A DNA stretch of 64,000 nucleotides from the NCBI GenBank assembly GCA_026874595.1, contig CM049316.1, positions 60,707,676 to 60,771,675 on the forward strand, given 5' to 3'. Shown piece after piece: positions 49,949 to 62,687 of this stretch. The position numbers and the translations under genes are program-made. This DNA comes from Sipunculus nudus (Eukaryota > Annelida > Sipuncula > Golfingiida > Sipunculidae). Below the pieces are notes generated by a model. It was not told where the DNA came from, did no database searches, and was given only the letters and a program-made list of their open reading frames with translations. Numbering within the stretch: position 1 is the first letter of the stretch; every line of letters starts with the position of its first letter.

Positions 49949-51426
49949 AGGCGGTTTCACACCGGATGCGTCCGAACGAATATGACACGAACGAATATTT
50001 CTGCCGATCCGACTAAAATCCTGTCGCATCCGAAATTTCATTCACACCAAATCCGAACGATATTTTTGGTTTCCGACCGAGGAATTTTCGTCTCCGAAAT
50101 TCGTATTGGACAGATATATGAGCAATATATCGGATGCACTAAAAATATATGCATGCTTTATGGCCATATATACCTGTAGACCTATACAAAAATGTCGAAT
50201 ATTTCTGAACGTGTAAATTGATTTTCTCATTAATTTTTAATTAATAATTATTAATAATAAAGTTTTTATCTCTGAGTGTACTGACTGTGTGTACTGACTG
50301 AATAATCGAAAATAATATTTACCACTCACTCGACCAAAATTCCCATTTCAACATGAATTTAAAAATAATTGCGCAACCTCTTGTTTCAAGAGAACGGATG
50401 CCACTGTAACTGCTGCATTTCAAGTTAAATTAAACTTTGAATCACTAGTTAAGTTTGATTTATATTTCATTTCAAATCTGCCAACATGATTTTGAACAGT
50501 CTGCGCACAGCTTTGAAACTTCTGTTTAAATGCAAAACGTTGAACTAAAAATAATACTATGATAATAATACAAAATGCAAATGAAAAAAGTTATTGTTCC
50601 ATGATTTTTTTTCTATATTTGACGCGGATTTTTATTGGTAATGAACAGCTTGTCCTGGATAATGTCGCTAATTTGTGTTAATATCGCTTACACAGCTGAC
50701 TTATATTCAGGGGCGTCAATAAGGGGGGTTGGGGGGGGTTGGGGTGGGGGGTGGGGGGGGGGGGTCAAGGGGGGATGATCAATGTAATCATCCCTCCCCC
50801 TTTCGGAGAATAACTTTAATATATTGCAAATAATATATTAAGAATTAGAATTTATCCTGAAAAATTTCATCTAAACCTGGTTTAAAGTCTGTTCTGTCCC
50901 CGATTGTAAATTAAAATAAGTGGCCTAGCGGCAATTGAAATCCCTTTTGATAAAAATATAATCCCCCCCCAGGAAATTTACAGATTATATAAAAAGAAGT
51001 CTGGTTAAAATGAAAAAACCTTGGAGCTAAAAAAATGTTAAAAATATCTGTTTAAATCAAATAAATTTGATTGAAATAAAAATAATCCCTGTTTGTATAT
51101 TTTTATCACATAATTTTAAAATAGTGGACAAGGAAACAACACTTCTGTGTTGTACACCATTACATATATATCAAATAGGTAACGTACAAATGAACCAGTC
51201 TGGTTAAAATATTCCAGCTGTTTTGTGTTGAAGGTGAAAAGAAGCCATTCCTGTCGGATGCGAACGACAAAAATAGAACATGTTCTATTTTTTTCGTTCG
51301 GATAGCATCGTTCGGATTAGGTGTGTATGCACTAACATAAAATAAAGTGTTTTATTTTTTCGTTCGTACAGCAAATTTTCGTTCGGACGTAAAATTCGTT
51401 CGTACGCATCCGGTGTGAAACCGCCT
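49949..51426. mobile_element. Harbinger-like non-autonomous DNA transposon
   Basis: The ends are long inverted repeats: AGGCGGTTTCACACCGGATG at the left and its complement at the right, followed inwards by CGAACGAA-type motifs. Both flanks are TTA (49946-49948, 51427-51429), the 3-bp target duplication of PIF/Harbinger elements. Length 1478 bp, no transposase frame. A G-run (50711-50774) lies inside. Superfamily is inferred from the 3-bp duplication. Confidence 0.87.
50711..50774 (+). repeat. G-rich tract, potential G-quadruplex
   Basis: Some 60 bp consisting almost only of G runs separated by T or TT. It has many more than the four GGG runs needed for an intramolecular quadruplex. It lies inside the Harbinger-like element and may be the end of a second insertion that begins CAGGGGCGTCAA. 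Confidence 0.8.
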
Positions 51427-51650
51427 TTAGGCACTCACGAACACACGCACACGAACGAAAAAAAAATCACTTAAAAACATTTGTCTATTTATCCGTCTTA
51501 GTAGCTGTTTCTCTGTCCGAGTGTCTGTCTAGCTGCCTATGTCTGTCTGTCTTTGTGTCTCTGTATGTGTTTCTGTGTGGCTGGCTGTCTCTGCCATGTA
51601 CTGTGTACAGACACACGACATCAAAAGCACCAAACCTGGGGATCTTTTTA

Positions 51651-53281
51651 GCTCAGCTGACCATAAGTCATCTGAGCTATGGTCGTGGTCCATTGTCCGT
51701 CTTCCATAGATGTGGCACGTTTTGAAATCGTAAGACCTAGGAATCCATAATTCGGTTTAAATGTTAGATGTCCCCAAGATCTCCTACCAAGCCGAAAACT
51801 GGGTCTTTGCACTTCGTTCCTTTGAGGAATTAAAGAAAAACCTAATTTTTTATTAAAAACCTATTTTTACACTTCAGGACTGCCTAATATCAAAACCACT
51901 CATCTGTTTTACCTCATATTAACCATAAATATTCCTCTATATAGTTCCTATGAACATGCCAGAAATTAGGTCTGTGTTATTTCATTTAAAAAAGTTATGG
52001 GCCCAAACATATTGCACTTTGTAAAAAATCAGGAAAAATATTTGGTCACTTAACACACAAAAAATGTTAAAGCTAGGGACTTTTTTTTCAGTAATATAAC
52101 TTCAATAATAAAATTTAATTGTATACCCAAAATTAGATCAAAATCTTTTAAATTTTTTAAAATATAAGCAAAAATATAAAATTGGTACCTTAAATTTTGC
52201 CCGAATTTGACCATTGCACGTTTTTTTCTCGTAAGTATATTTATTTTTCACAGCCGGGATACATGTGGATTTAATCTGTTGAATTCTGAAATTTGAAAGT
52301 AAAAGCTTAAAAATTATTCTAATTATTAAAGTTTTTCAGATGCTCTAATGTATTTGCAATTTTTATATCCAAGACCCCACTCTTGCTCACTACAGCCTTG
52401 CCTAGGTAACCTTATTAGAAATGCAGCACTGGCAGAACACCCCTGCTGTAATAAACACACACTTAATCTCATGGGCCCTACCCTAACACCCCCCCCCCCC
52501 CCCCACCACCACCACCATCGTCACCAATTACACTGCAATACATGGTTTGTTATTGTCAACTGTATTTCTTTAAATGTAGAGCTGTTTTTGATCCAATGTG
52601 CACAACTTTTCTTGAAATATTAATTCAAGAAGTAATCCAAGAGATGCTACGTTGTACTGATGTAGCATTTTTAAGAAATTTTTTTCTTTTATATAATTAA
52701 ACAAAATATAATCGAACCCACCAGTAGGCATAATTTGATAATATATGAAACAAATCATGAATAATTAAAGGTGCAATTTAAAATTGTGTATTCTGGAGTG
52801 TTATTTTGATATATTTATTGCTTTGCAAAAGTTAAAAAAATTAGGGTAAACTAAATTAGGTATAAATGTTGATGCAATTTAGATTGGTGAATCAATTTAA
52901 ATATTCAGATATATATGATATACTGTAAATATATAGTAAAATTTATAAACTTTAAAAAATTACTTAACAAAAGAAAAAAATTGGATTTAATACAAATATT
53001 TGTTCAATTTTTTCTTGTTTTAGTAGAATGGAAATTAAAGTAATTTGCTTTGTTTTCCATCTCTCTGTCTGTTTTTAAATATTTAAAAATAATTTCATTT
53101 AAATTAAATTTTATCCTTTACGTATATGCAGAGGAGCTGTAACTCCCACCAGTAACTGTAAGCACCATTGAATTTAATTACGTATTCTGTATTAGTATTT
53201 TTATTGCAACTTAAAAAAATCTATGTTGATGCAGTTATAACTGTCACAACCAGCTCAGCGCCGTGACCCATGGGTCCCTTG
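51651..53281 (+). mobile_element. GCTCAG...CCCTTG element, copy D
   Basis: A solitary 1631-bp copy: 5' hairpin AGCTCAGCTGACCATAAGTC, the family body in the same order as copy C, a C-tract and (ACC)n near 52491-52515, and 3' end GTGACCCATGGGTCCCTTG. Flanked on both sides by TTTTA (51646-51650 and 53282-53286). It is the clearest copy for defining the ends of the family. Confidence 0.85.
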
Positions 53282-53319
53282 TTTTAGGAATTTTATGAGT
53301 CCTCCTGGGTTTGACCCCT

Positions 53320-53341
53320 CCCCCCCCCCCCCCCCCCCCGT
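53320..53341 (+). repeat. C-tract
   Basis: Run of 22 C residues followed within 30 bp by GGATCCGCCTCTG, which resembles one end of the CAGGCGGGATC-type MITEs; the other end is not seen. Confidence 0.8.
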
Positions 53342-53604
53342 TTTTCTTAATTCTGGATCCGCCTCTGAGTACCATGCTCACACATACACGCACAGAGACC
53401 CACAAGTTTGCTACAAGTATAAGGTATGAATTAACACAATTATATGTTATATTTAAAAAAATATTATTTCTCAATGTTACTGCAATATCTTCAAATTAAC
53501 GTTCTATAGAGGAGTTAAAATATCTATTTAAAAAAACGAGCTTATTTTTTTTAATTTAATGCCATTTGTCCACTTTCTGAGCTTAACTGTTATCATAATT
53601 TTTA

Positions 53605-54660
53605 GCTCAGATGAATTGTAGTCATCTGAGCTATAGCTATCACTTTTGTACGTCGTCTGTATGTCCGTCTGTCTCTCCGTTAACGTTTCACAAATTATAA
53701 CCACCTGACTTAGAAATTTCAAACTAAACATCCAGGGAGGTCAATAAAAAATTTCCTTGAACACCTTAAATTAGGTCACTGCGACCTATATTCCCCGAAT
53801 TATTTTGCCTGTTTTTGCACCCAAGCATAATTAGAAATGTGATATAAAGCTCTAATATTTGAATATCTAATGTATTGATTGCCATTATTCTTTCCATGCA
53901 TATTCATCATATATAGTTTCATCAGTTCTACAAGACCCATGGCGCCACCTGTTTTTTTTTCTCCTTTTTTTAACATTTTTCTCTGATTTTGAGACCTTCA
54001 AATTAAGCATTCTGGATGTTAACGGGGCACAAACCGTAACCACTTGACTGAGAACTCCCTGTACATCCAATCAGGTCCGAGGCAGATCTCCATGGAAACC
54101 TGCAGTTAAGTCATGGTGACCGGACCTATATTCTGCGAGCTTTTGAACAGCCAGACAGGGCACAAATTGTATCCAATTAGCCTTTAATCTTCTAGTGTAA
54201 CATTCAGGGGTGTCATGCGTATATATCCTTGTAAACATGAAATTTGGTCACCGTGATCTATATACTGAGAGTTATAGGAAAATATATGATTTGAGCACCC
54301 TGAAGGTTAGATGGGTCCAAATTATATCCGTTGGGCTTAGAATAACGCAATCTATAGGGAAGTTCTAAGCAAATTTTCTTGGAAACCTGAAACTAGGTCA
54401 TGATGACCTCACAGAGGGGTTTGAAAACTGGTGACCTGGATCTTGTTCTTCTCTAGTACAACCTGTATAGACCAGTCATAGTTGGAGTCAGTCTGCACAT
54501 ACGTATCCAATAATTTACGGAATAACCCTGTCGACTGTGGTGTCCCAGAAGATTAAATGTCAAAATCACATCTGAAATTAATCTCACCATTGCTTTCAGA
54601 TCATGAAAATCCTGTTTTGAATGTTAAGCTAAAATGGCAAGTGGGTCATGACCCATGGGT
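53605..54660 (+). mobile_element. Diverged relative of the GCTCAG element (copy F)
   Basis: Starts TAGCTCAGATGAA with the partner TCATCTGAGCTA and ends GTCATGACCCATGGGT, so both terminal signatures are kept while the body differs from copies A-D. The body has about four degenerate units around GGTCA(C/T)(T/G)(G/A)(C/T)GACCTATAT, shared with copy E at 24837. Confidence 0.7.
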
Positions 54661-56681
54661 AATTTGCTTATAACTAACCTAGTGATCTAATACTTATAAA
54701 AGGAATTCGGTCCACCTCTGTTCGCAATGTTCTCTGAAACCGCAATGCGTATGATACTGTGCCATACCTCATTTAAAGGTTATTGTTCCCTCAGTGACAT
54801 GGCAGATATTAGAATAAATAATTTTTAATGTACACAACATTTTGAGTGATTTTTGTGTGTTTCTGATAAGAGCGGAGGCTATCACCGAAAACAGCCGAAC
54901 TGCCTTCGGCAAAGACCGGATTTTCTTTGTGGTCACCTCCAGCCGAGAATTAAGCCGATTTAAGGATCACCGTGCATATGAATAACCTTGATTTTAGTGA
55001 CGTATTTCTGCATGTTTGGGCTGAAATTTGACAAAGGCTCTGACCCACGTGTGTAGTCAGTCAATGTGAAAAACACATGACTCTGGCTCGCTTTACGAAA
55101 AGGAGGGGTTCAACCCAGGAGGATTAATGATAAAACCCAATACAAGGTCCCCATTTCCGGAAAAGGGTTGGGGTGGGGCGAACGTTCTAGGCCTCAAAAT
55201 TGGGCTGATTCAATTATAAAAGGTTGCTGCTGAAAAGGGGGACCGAACCCCTGGACTCCCCTTGGGTCCGCGGAGCAAGAATATCTATAGAATCCGACCT
55301 ACATGGACGTATATGGGTGTATACGGACGGACGTTATGGTGTTTAGCATTCATGTAATGGAGAAGTAAGAGGCATGTCGATGTAATATCATCAGGTATGT
55401 CATGGCTTATGTTGATTACTACTAATATGAGACAGTGCAGTCAGTTTAGAACCATCTTGGAAATGTAGGCCGGATTCTATATTTGGGCCGGGTCAGCTTC
55501 TGCTAATATAACAAGGTATGCATATTTCCATTTCTCTCTTCAGGAACAGTTTCCATGCCTTAAAACGTACATTAATTCACCTTTCATGTCTTCCTACTCC
55601 GATTAAATTAGAGGTAAAGTTAACTATGTTGAATGAATGTCCTCTTTACATTAACCTGTAGGCCTACTTTAAACGTCCAAAAAATGTAACCAGCCAAAGG
55701 TCATCGAAAACCGGAGGGCCCCCGCGTCCCATTCCGGTTCGCAAATTAATGTAAAAATCACCACTGACCAGGTTTTCAAGGTCAACATACCGGTGTATGA
55801 AATCCTTGCCACGAGCACAGCGCCACAAAATAATTGTTAAAGTATTTGTACATATCTTATCGAGACTCTAAACCACTGAAAATCTATTCTTTTAATTTTT
55901 TAATAAAAAAAGGATCCAACAATCCTGTCAATTAATACATCTCCCCAAACCGGTAAAAAGCCTGGTATACCGGGTTTATCAGCTAGTCTACATATAAAAG
56001 ACCTGCATGCTATTAAATGCATGCTCCATATACCTGATTCCCAAACGAACGAACGATAAAGCGCAGTCGGGGCTCGAGCTGATCAAGTTGACGCCAACAA
56101 GCCGGGGCCCGCAGAGCCAAGTAAAAAGGTAGCCAAGACGAATTCCCAGGTTAGCTCCATACCATCCGATATCGATGCCAAGATGGGAAGTCGGACGACC
56201 CAGCACAGCAGGAGGAACCACGCCCACTCAGCGATGAACGCCTGAGCACCCCAGTCACCCGCGTGCAGACAGTTTGGCACTAGTCTAGAACTTTTATGTA
56301 ATTGATGACAGAGTGATCTTTGTTTTCTTCATTATCCATACTTATATCCCTGGACTAGTTTTCCGATTAGATTGGAAACCTTTTCAGAGCTTCCTCGTTG
56401 TTTTCAGGTGTGGAAAATGCAGAAAAATTGTTTCCAAGATTTCTCGAGATTTTCACGGATATTACGGTTTTTGCCGAGTGCGTTTGTCAAGTAATTTGAT
56501 CTAGGATTTTATAAGAATCCTTGAATTGATTGATTCATTAATTACATCTGATAAATATGTCATCTTTTTTATTCTATAATCCAAGTATTCAAATGGTATA
56601 TAACAATATTTAAATAGGGTATTTGATCAACTGAGTTTATTTTGGTAACAACTGTTATATTACTATTAAGTATTAACCTTA
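54661..56681. other. Intergenic; one GC-richer block unexplained
   Basis: No gene recognised. A GC-richer block at about 56040-56285 has minus-strand open frames and ends at a donor-like CAG|GTATAT (near 56033), but the frame compatible with that donor has no ATG, and no partner exon is seen. Confidence 0.4.
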
Positions 56682-56686
56682 CTAAT

Positions 56687-58410
56687 CAGGGCCCGACAAA
56701 AATTTTTTTTGCTGACTAGCCCATGGGCTAGTCAAGTTTGATTTTTGACTAGCCCACAGAAAAATTTCACTAGCCCAGTATGTTTCAACAAAATTAAATT
56801 TAAAATTAAATATCATAAAAATAATCTGATGACAATGAGACATTTTGGCCAAGATGGCGTCCAGGGAATTCAAATAGACAAAATATGTGAATTCCTTTAT
56901 ACATACATTCATGTTTGTTTCTAGTATTAACACTATTCATGAGATGTATTCATTTGTTTTTGATGTTTGCAAAATAGTGAAAACAAGACCTTTATTATTA
57001 AAATTGAATGGTGTCACCAGTATTGAGAAAACATGAAAAATGTGTACCCCTTCCCCACCATCCCAGATTTAGAATTTAAAATTGCCCAAAATGTATCTTT
57101 TGATAACAAAAATGCAGCGTGCACCTCAAGGTTGCAGAGAAAATCTTGTCTCCCGATCTGCTCGTCGTTGTTTCCATTTTTTTTATTTTGCAATAAACCA
57201 GTTATCTTAAAATATCTCAACAGATTCATAACAAACTGCCTTTGAGGTATCCAAAAATGTTCCTTGACTTATACAATTGTCAGTCTATTCTAAATCTTAA
57301 TCTGGGCTGAAAATTGTTACTTTCTGGAATTTTCAAGAAAATATCAAAATATTTTCACCAATTACCTGTGGTCATAATTGTTAATGTCATGTTCGTTGCC
57401 CCTATGCTCATTTGAAAATCTCGCTGGTCAACTGAATTGATTTCGAAAAATTCGAAGGTACAATGTGAACATGTGCCCGTTTTGGATAAAAATAACATGA
57501 AAACAAGTGATTTTCGTTATAAACTGAGGTGGGTTGACGATCGGTGATCTGCCAGAGAAATCCCGTGACTCGTTTTGATCCCGTCGGCTGTCATGAAGAG
57601 CTCACGCAAAACAGATTGAATGGGACAAGTGGCTGTTCCTTTTACCGTACACTGCGCACAGCTGTTCAATTTAATTTCTAATAGATGAACAGGGAAGTAC
57701 AGCACAGAACGGAACAGCTTACCTGAGCGCCACCGTGTGTTTGTTTAAGAGACTAAGTCCATGTTCTATGTGAAAACGCACGCAACCGCGTATTACATCG
57801 GATTTTTTCCCACTGGCAGTTTGACATTTTGGTCTCAACAGTTCATCAAATAGTAGAAATATTACTGCTGAAATAAATTATGTTATTATATTATACAGTG
57901 TAAGATAAAACAAGCCAAATATCTTTGAATAACTTTTGAGACCAGCTAGCATAAAAGTCAGTACTACCAACCGTGTCCATCAACAAGTTCTGCTGCTGGC
58001 CTCGCGGTTCACTACAGGAAAAATGTCAAAGTTGAAAGAAAAGAAACTGCAGGGGACAGTATCGACGCTAATTGTAGCACGAAAGTGGTCCCAAGGAAGG
58101 TGGAAAGATGATATTCAGACATTTTGGCAGCAAGAATTTTCACACATTTTGTCATCGAAATTTTGGCGCGAAGGAAAAATCGTTCGCGCAAGAAGCATTT
58201 TGCCTAACCTTCGCCGAATGAAACGATCCTCCTCGCAGTTGATCCGTTTAAATTTTAATGTCATTAGATCCCTGTTGGGGTTTTGGAGTGTGTGTAAGGA
58301 TTAACTCGTTTATGACTAGCCCATCGGACTTACCAGCCTGGACTTTAGGGTAGTCCGATGGCGAACTTGGGTAGCCCCGGGCGTCGGGCTATAGGGTTTG
58401 TCGGGCCCTG
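56687..58410. mobile_element. DNA transposon with CAGGGCCCGACAAA inverted repeats
   Basis: The ends are perfect 14-bp inverted repeats (CAGGGCCCGACAAA and TTTGTCGGGCCCTG). The 5-mer CTAAT flanks both sides (56682-56686, 58411-58415). Subterminal GACTAGCCC motifs occur at both ends. Length 1724 bp. A 122-codon plus-strand frame (57936-58304), lysine/arginine-rich, is the only notable coding stretch and matches nothing I know. CAGGGCCC ends suggest the hAT group, though 5 bp is short for its usual 8-bp duplication. Confidence 0.85.
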
Positions 58411-59212
58411 CTAATCTATTAACCATTCACTTGCCGGACAGCTCAGTCTCCACCCGCTCCCTCCGCCAGAGGTCGTTTATACTCCAAAGGAATCTCTTCT
58501 GTTTGGGTACTGTTGGGCGGCCGCGACTACTCGTCTCAATTGTCATACTTCAAAATCAAAATTAGTTTCATTTCAAGGAAACACCTTTCGTTTACATTTA
58601 ACATGCGCATGTTTACAAATATTACTTATTCCTTGAAGCCCTTACATTGTCCTTTTCATGGAGTTTATAGCTACGCCGCTGGTGTATTTAGAAGCCCCGT
58701 GCATTGTGGGAGTCAGATTTTTTCAGTCCGAGCCCACGCAGTATGTATCCCCACCAGAGAGTCAAGTTAGCGGAGTGACCTCTTGTGGAGATTGCGTCAA
58801 GCGGACCGAGTACGTCGAACGCTTTCTGGACATCTCGGACCTTTTACATCTCGGCCCACACGAAGTCGGACCAATTAGTACAATCTCGGACCACCGGATC
58901 GACGATCTTCGGACCACATTCCGTGCCATCTCGGACCACAATTATCGGACCCGTTAAGACCTCGATCGGACTCATGATGTCGTTGTCAAATGTATTTGTT
59001 CTGTCTTCAAACCATGTTAAAGCTAATTGTTAAAACAAGAAAAAGCCTTGCTTACTCCACATATAACTATTGCCTCTTTCTCTTTATCATTCTCTCCATC
59101 ATTAATTATTCGCTGCTTATCGTCTTAATCATAATTTATATATAAATGTAATTCTAAAGTTTGTGCTTTGATCGTGTATTAAAGTATTCGAGTGTGTGTG
59201 ATAAAGAATGAA
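58411..59212. other. Intergenic, nothing recognised
   Basis: Contains short reiterations of ATCTCGGACC between about 58825 and 58945, with overlapping open frames of 80-100 codons that look like by-products of the reiteration. No gene called. Confidence 0.45.
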
Positions 59213-59257
59213 AGTAATAAAGAAAGATTGAATGAAAGATTGAATGAAAGAAAGATT
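59213..59257. repeat. GAATGAAAGATT simple repeat, left of the LINE
   Basis: Short stretch of the same degenerate repeat that continues at 62688 on the other side of the LINE, implying one original array split by insertion. Confidence 0.85.
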
Positions 59258-62200
59258 TTTTTTTTATTTTATTGCTGAAAATCATGCAATACACATGTCA
59301 CACATAATTGTACAAATCACATCAAATACAATATAAACAAATATATACAAAGCACATTGCCTGGATATTATTCCATCTATGTTAAAATGCTTCCTTACTT
59401 TTCCCCATTTTTCTAAATGTGCAGTAATCTTATTTTTCTGTTTTGCTATTATATATTCAATTTTTCTCTATATATTTCAATCTCCTAAAAAAATCTGGCA
59501 TTAAATTGCTTGTGTTTTGATTATTTTCCTTTCTACTTTGATATACACACATTTTAAATGTAAGGAGAATCCTGATTTATTAGAAGGTTATTCTTAATTG
59601 GAAACATTCCATACAATACTTTGTTCAAGGTTAATGGTGGCATAATCACTCCAATTGATTTCATCCAATCCACAATTCTAAAATATAGATTTTTTGTTAC
59701 AAAACATTCATAAAAAATGTGTTCCTTGGTCTCTAATTCTATGAAGCAAAAAGAACATCGGTAACTATCAACTAACTTCCATTTTTAAAATAAACTATTG
59801 GTTGGTAGATAGTTATGGAGTATTTTAAATAAGAATTCCCTTGAGTACATATCCAATGAGATTTTTTTGGATGGCTCCAAAGTAACTCTCCCAGTTGATA
59901 TTATCATCCTGTATTGTATGTCTTAACTTGGCCAATGATGAGGGTGCGGTAAATTTTTTTTTCCACCAACAGATCATAAACATATTTGGAAGATAAAGAT
60001 TGTATATTTGTAATACCCTTAGTTTTAATTATGATATGCTCTTCTGACATACCTTCATTTGATTTGATATCCTCGTCTTGCAATAATTTCAGCCAGTTAC
60101 ATGGTATTGCAGCTAATACAGATCTCCATTTGAGATAGACTCCTGTTCTAATGTCTGGATATTTTTTAATCAAGTCATACCATTTTAGCATTTTCCCTTC
60201 ATTTGATAAAAAGTCTTTTACAAACCTTATTCCACACGAGTCCAAATGTTTGCAATACACTGAATTTTTATCCACTTTAATCCACCTATTGTTCCACAGA
60301 GGTTGCAGTTTTACCTCATTTTTTATGGTTGGACCTTTCGAAACTAATTGTGACCAATCTTGTTTATAAAAGCCTGGTATCTTAGATGGTGTTCTATGGT
60401 ATTCAAAGTTTGAAGACACATTGGCAACTCCACCTATTTTCTCAAGATAAAACATTGGTACTGCTTTCCATGCATAAGCACTATTACACAGAATCAACCT
60501 TTTAATCCAAATTATTCTTTGAGTTATCAATCTGCTGTCTAAGTCTATACCTCCTTTATGGTATGGTCCTATCAGTGTACTATATCTGACCTTGGGTTTT
60601 TTCCTCTCCATATAAAATGTTTCATCATTGACATAACAATCTCTATGAATGACTGAGGTGGTACATGCATATTGCATACATATATTACTTTGGATAAAGC
60701 TAATGTTCTACAAATTTCTGCCCTTCCAAATAATGTTAAATTTCTGCTAGACCACACAATAAAGATTTTTTTCAATTGTTCTCTCACATTATCAAAATTA
60801 AGTTTCCTACTGATATCTTTATCATATGAGTGCCAGATGCCAAGAGTTTTAATTGCTCCTTTTGTCAAGTTAACCCATTTACATGAAACTGGTTCTAGTG
60901 TACTATACTTACTTGCACCTATCCAGGCTGCCTCAGATTTATTATAATTGACATGCAGGGAAGAAAATTGTGAAAAAACATTGATGGTGCTAATTAAATG
61001 TTCAAAAGAAACTGTGTTCCTGATGAAAAAAGTTATGTCATCTGCAAAACATGTCATTTTTAGTTCATATGCACCAACATTGACTCCTTGGATATTTTTA
61101 TTTATACGAACTTGATGTGTTAACACTTCTAAAACTAATATAAACAAATACGGGGATATTGGGTCCCCTTGTTTAGTACCCCTAGACAACAAAAAGTATG
61201 GTGTTGTAATACCATTGTTAATAACACGTACAGCTTTTCATGTTATTATGCAAAGTTTTTATCCAGTTAATATACACTGGGCCAAAGCCTAGTTTTTTTA
61301 GAACACTTAACATGAAGACCTGATCTACTGAGTCAAAAGCAGCTTTAAAGTCAGCTCCAAAAAGAATTGCTTCTTGCTGTTCTGTATCACAATATTCCAT
61401 CATATCACTGATTAAGCGAACTGAATTTCCGATATAGCGGCCTGGAACAAAAGCATTCTGATCTGATTGGACCAATTTTTGCAAAACCTTTCTCAATCTT
61501 GAAACTAAAATTTTACTTAACACCTTACAGTCAACATTTATTAAGCTAATTGGTCTCCAGGATTCTATATATCTTTTGTCCTTACCCGGTTTTTCTAAAA
61601 GCTTAATAACTATTTGTTTTTGGCTCTCTGATAATTCTCCTGACTGATATCCTTCATTTAAACAAGCAGTCATTTCAAAATCTATTTCATTAAATATACT
61701 CAAGTATAATTCTTTTGTTATTCCATCATTCCCTGGTGTTTTATTATTTGGCATACTTTTTAAGGATTCAAGTACCTCTGTGACAGTGATGTTACCTTCA
61801 CACTTCAAAGACTCATCCTCAGTTAGTTCTGGTAACCCATAAATACCATCTAAGAACTTATCACATTCCTCAGAGGTGACATCTGAAGCTCTTGAAAATC
61901 GTTGCATAAAATATTCATGAATATGTGACATTATTTTGTTGTGATCAATTGTTTCTTCAGACCCTACTATTAGTTTTTTTATAACTGTCATTTCATGATT
62001 TCTCTTTTCAAGATTTAAGAAATATTTTGTGCTGCGCTCACCCTGTTCATACCACTCAGCTCTGGATCTAACAATTATGCCCTCAGTTATCAGGTCATAA
62101 CATTCTTCAAGTTTCTGCTTTAAATCTTTGTATTTTTCAATAAAACTATTATCATTGCACTCTCCAATATTACTTTCTAACTGCTCAACTGCTCAAGTTC

Positions 62201-62687
62201 ATCCTCTTTATTCTGTTAGCTTTGCTTTTTTCTTTTGAGTATGCTATTGCAAATTTTATGATATTTTAAATAGTCCCACTTGGTTTTAGCATTCATATTT
62301 GTATGAAAAGCTTCATGTTTCACTAATTGTATATAATCTTTTAATTTGGTTATAAATAAGGTGTCTTCAGCTAATGAATTATTAAATTTCCAGTAAGAAG
62401 GCCCATTTTTTGGCATTTCAAAAGAACAAAGTCTAAGTAGTACCGCTGAATGGTCTGTTCCCACACAAGGTATAATGTCACAGTTTGTGACATAGGGTTG
62501 TAAAGTCACTGATATAAGAAAATAGTCTAACCTACGTTGTGTAAGTGGGTTTAATCTCCTCCAAGTAAATCCTTTAATATTTGGATTACGTGGTCGCCAT
62601 ATATCACACAGATCATATGTTTGAAGTATTGTTTTTACAGAGTCAATTGTTTTATATTTGAATGTTGGATTACCACCTTGAGCATCC
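59258..62687 (-). mobile_element. 5'-truncated L1/Tx1-type LINE
   Basis: Non-LTR retrotransposon, 3.4 kb. From its 5' side: the C-terminal part of the AP-like endonuclease (RRLDYFLIS, GTDHSAVLL, 62687-62216); linker with GERSTKYFLNLEKR (about 62040); reverse transcriptase with GRYIG, FGADFKAAFDS, SRGTKQGDPISPYLF and the catalytic FADD (61991-60572); then PLWNN and IPCNWLKLL; and a terminal CCHC motif CSFCFIELETKEHIFYEC near 59750. It ends in an A-rich tail (T-run at 59258-59267 on the plus strand). Coding is broken: a TAA at about 62218-62216, an 8-bp tandem duplication (GAGCAGTT) near 62190, single-base shifts near 61230, 60600 and 59955, and a premature stop near 59820. A 12-mer ATGAAAGAAAGA flanks both ends (59246-59257, 62688-62699). 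It is dead and cannot mobilise itself. Confidence 0.93.
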
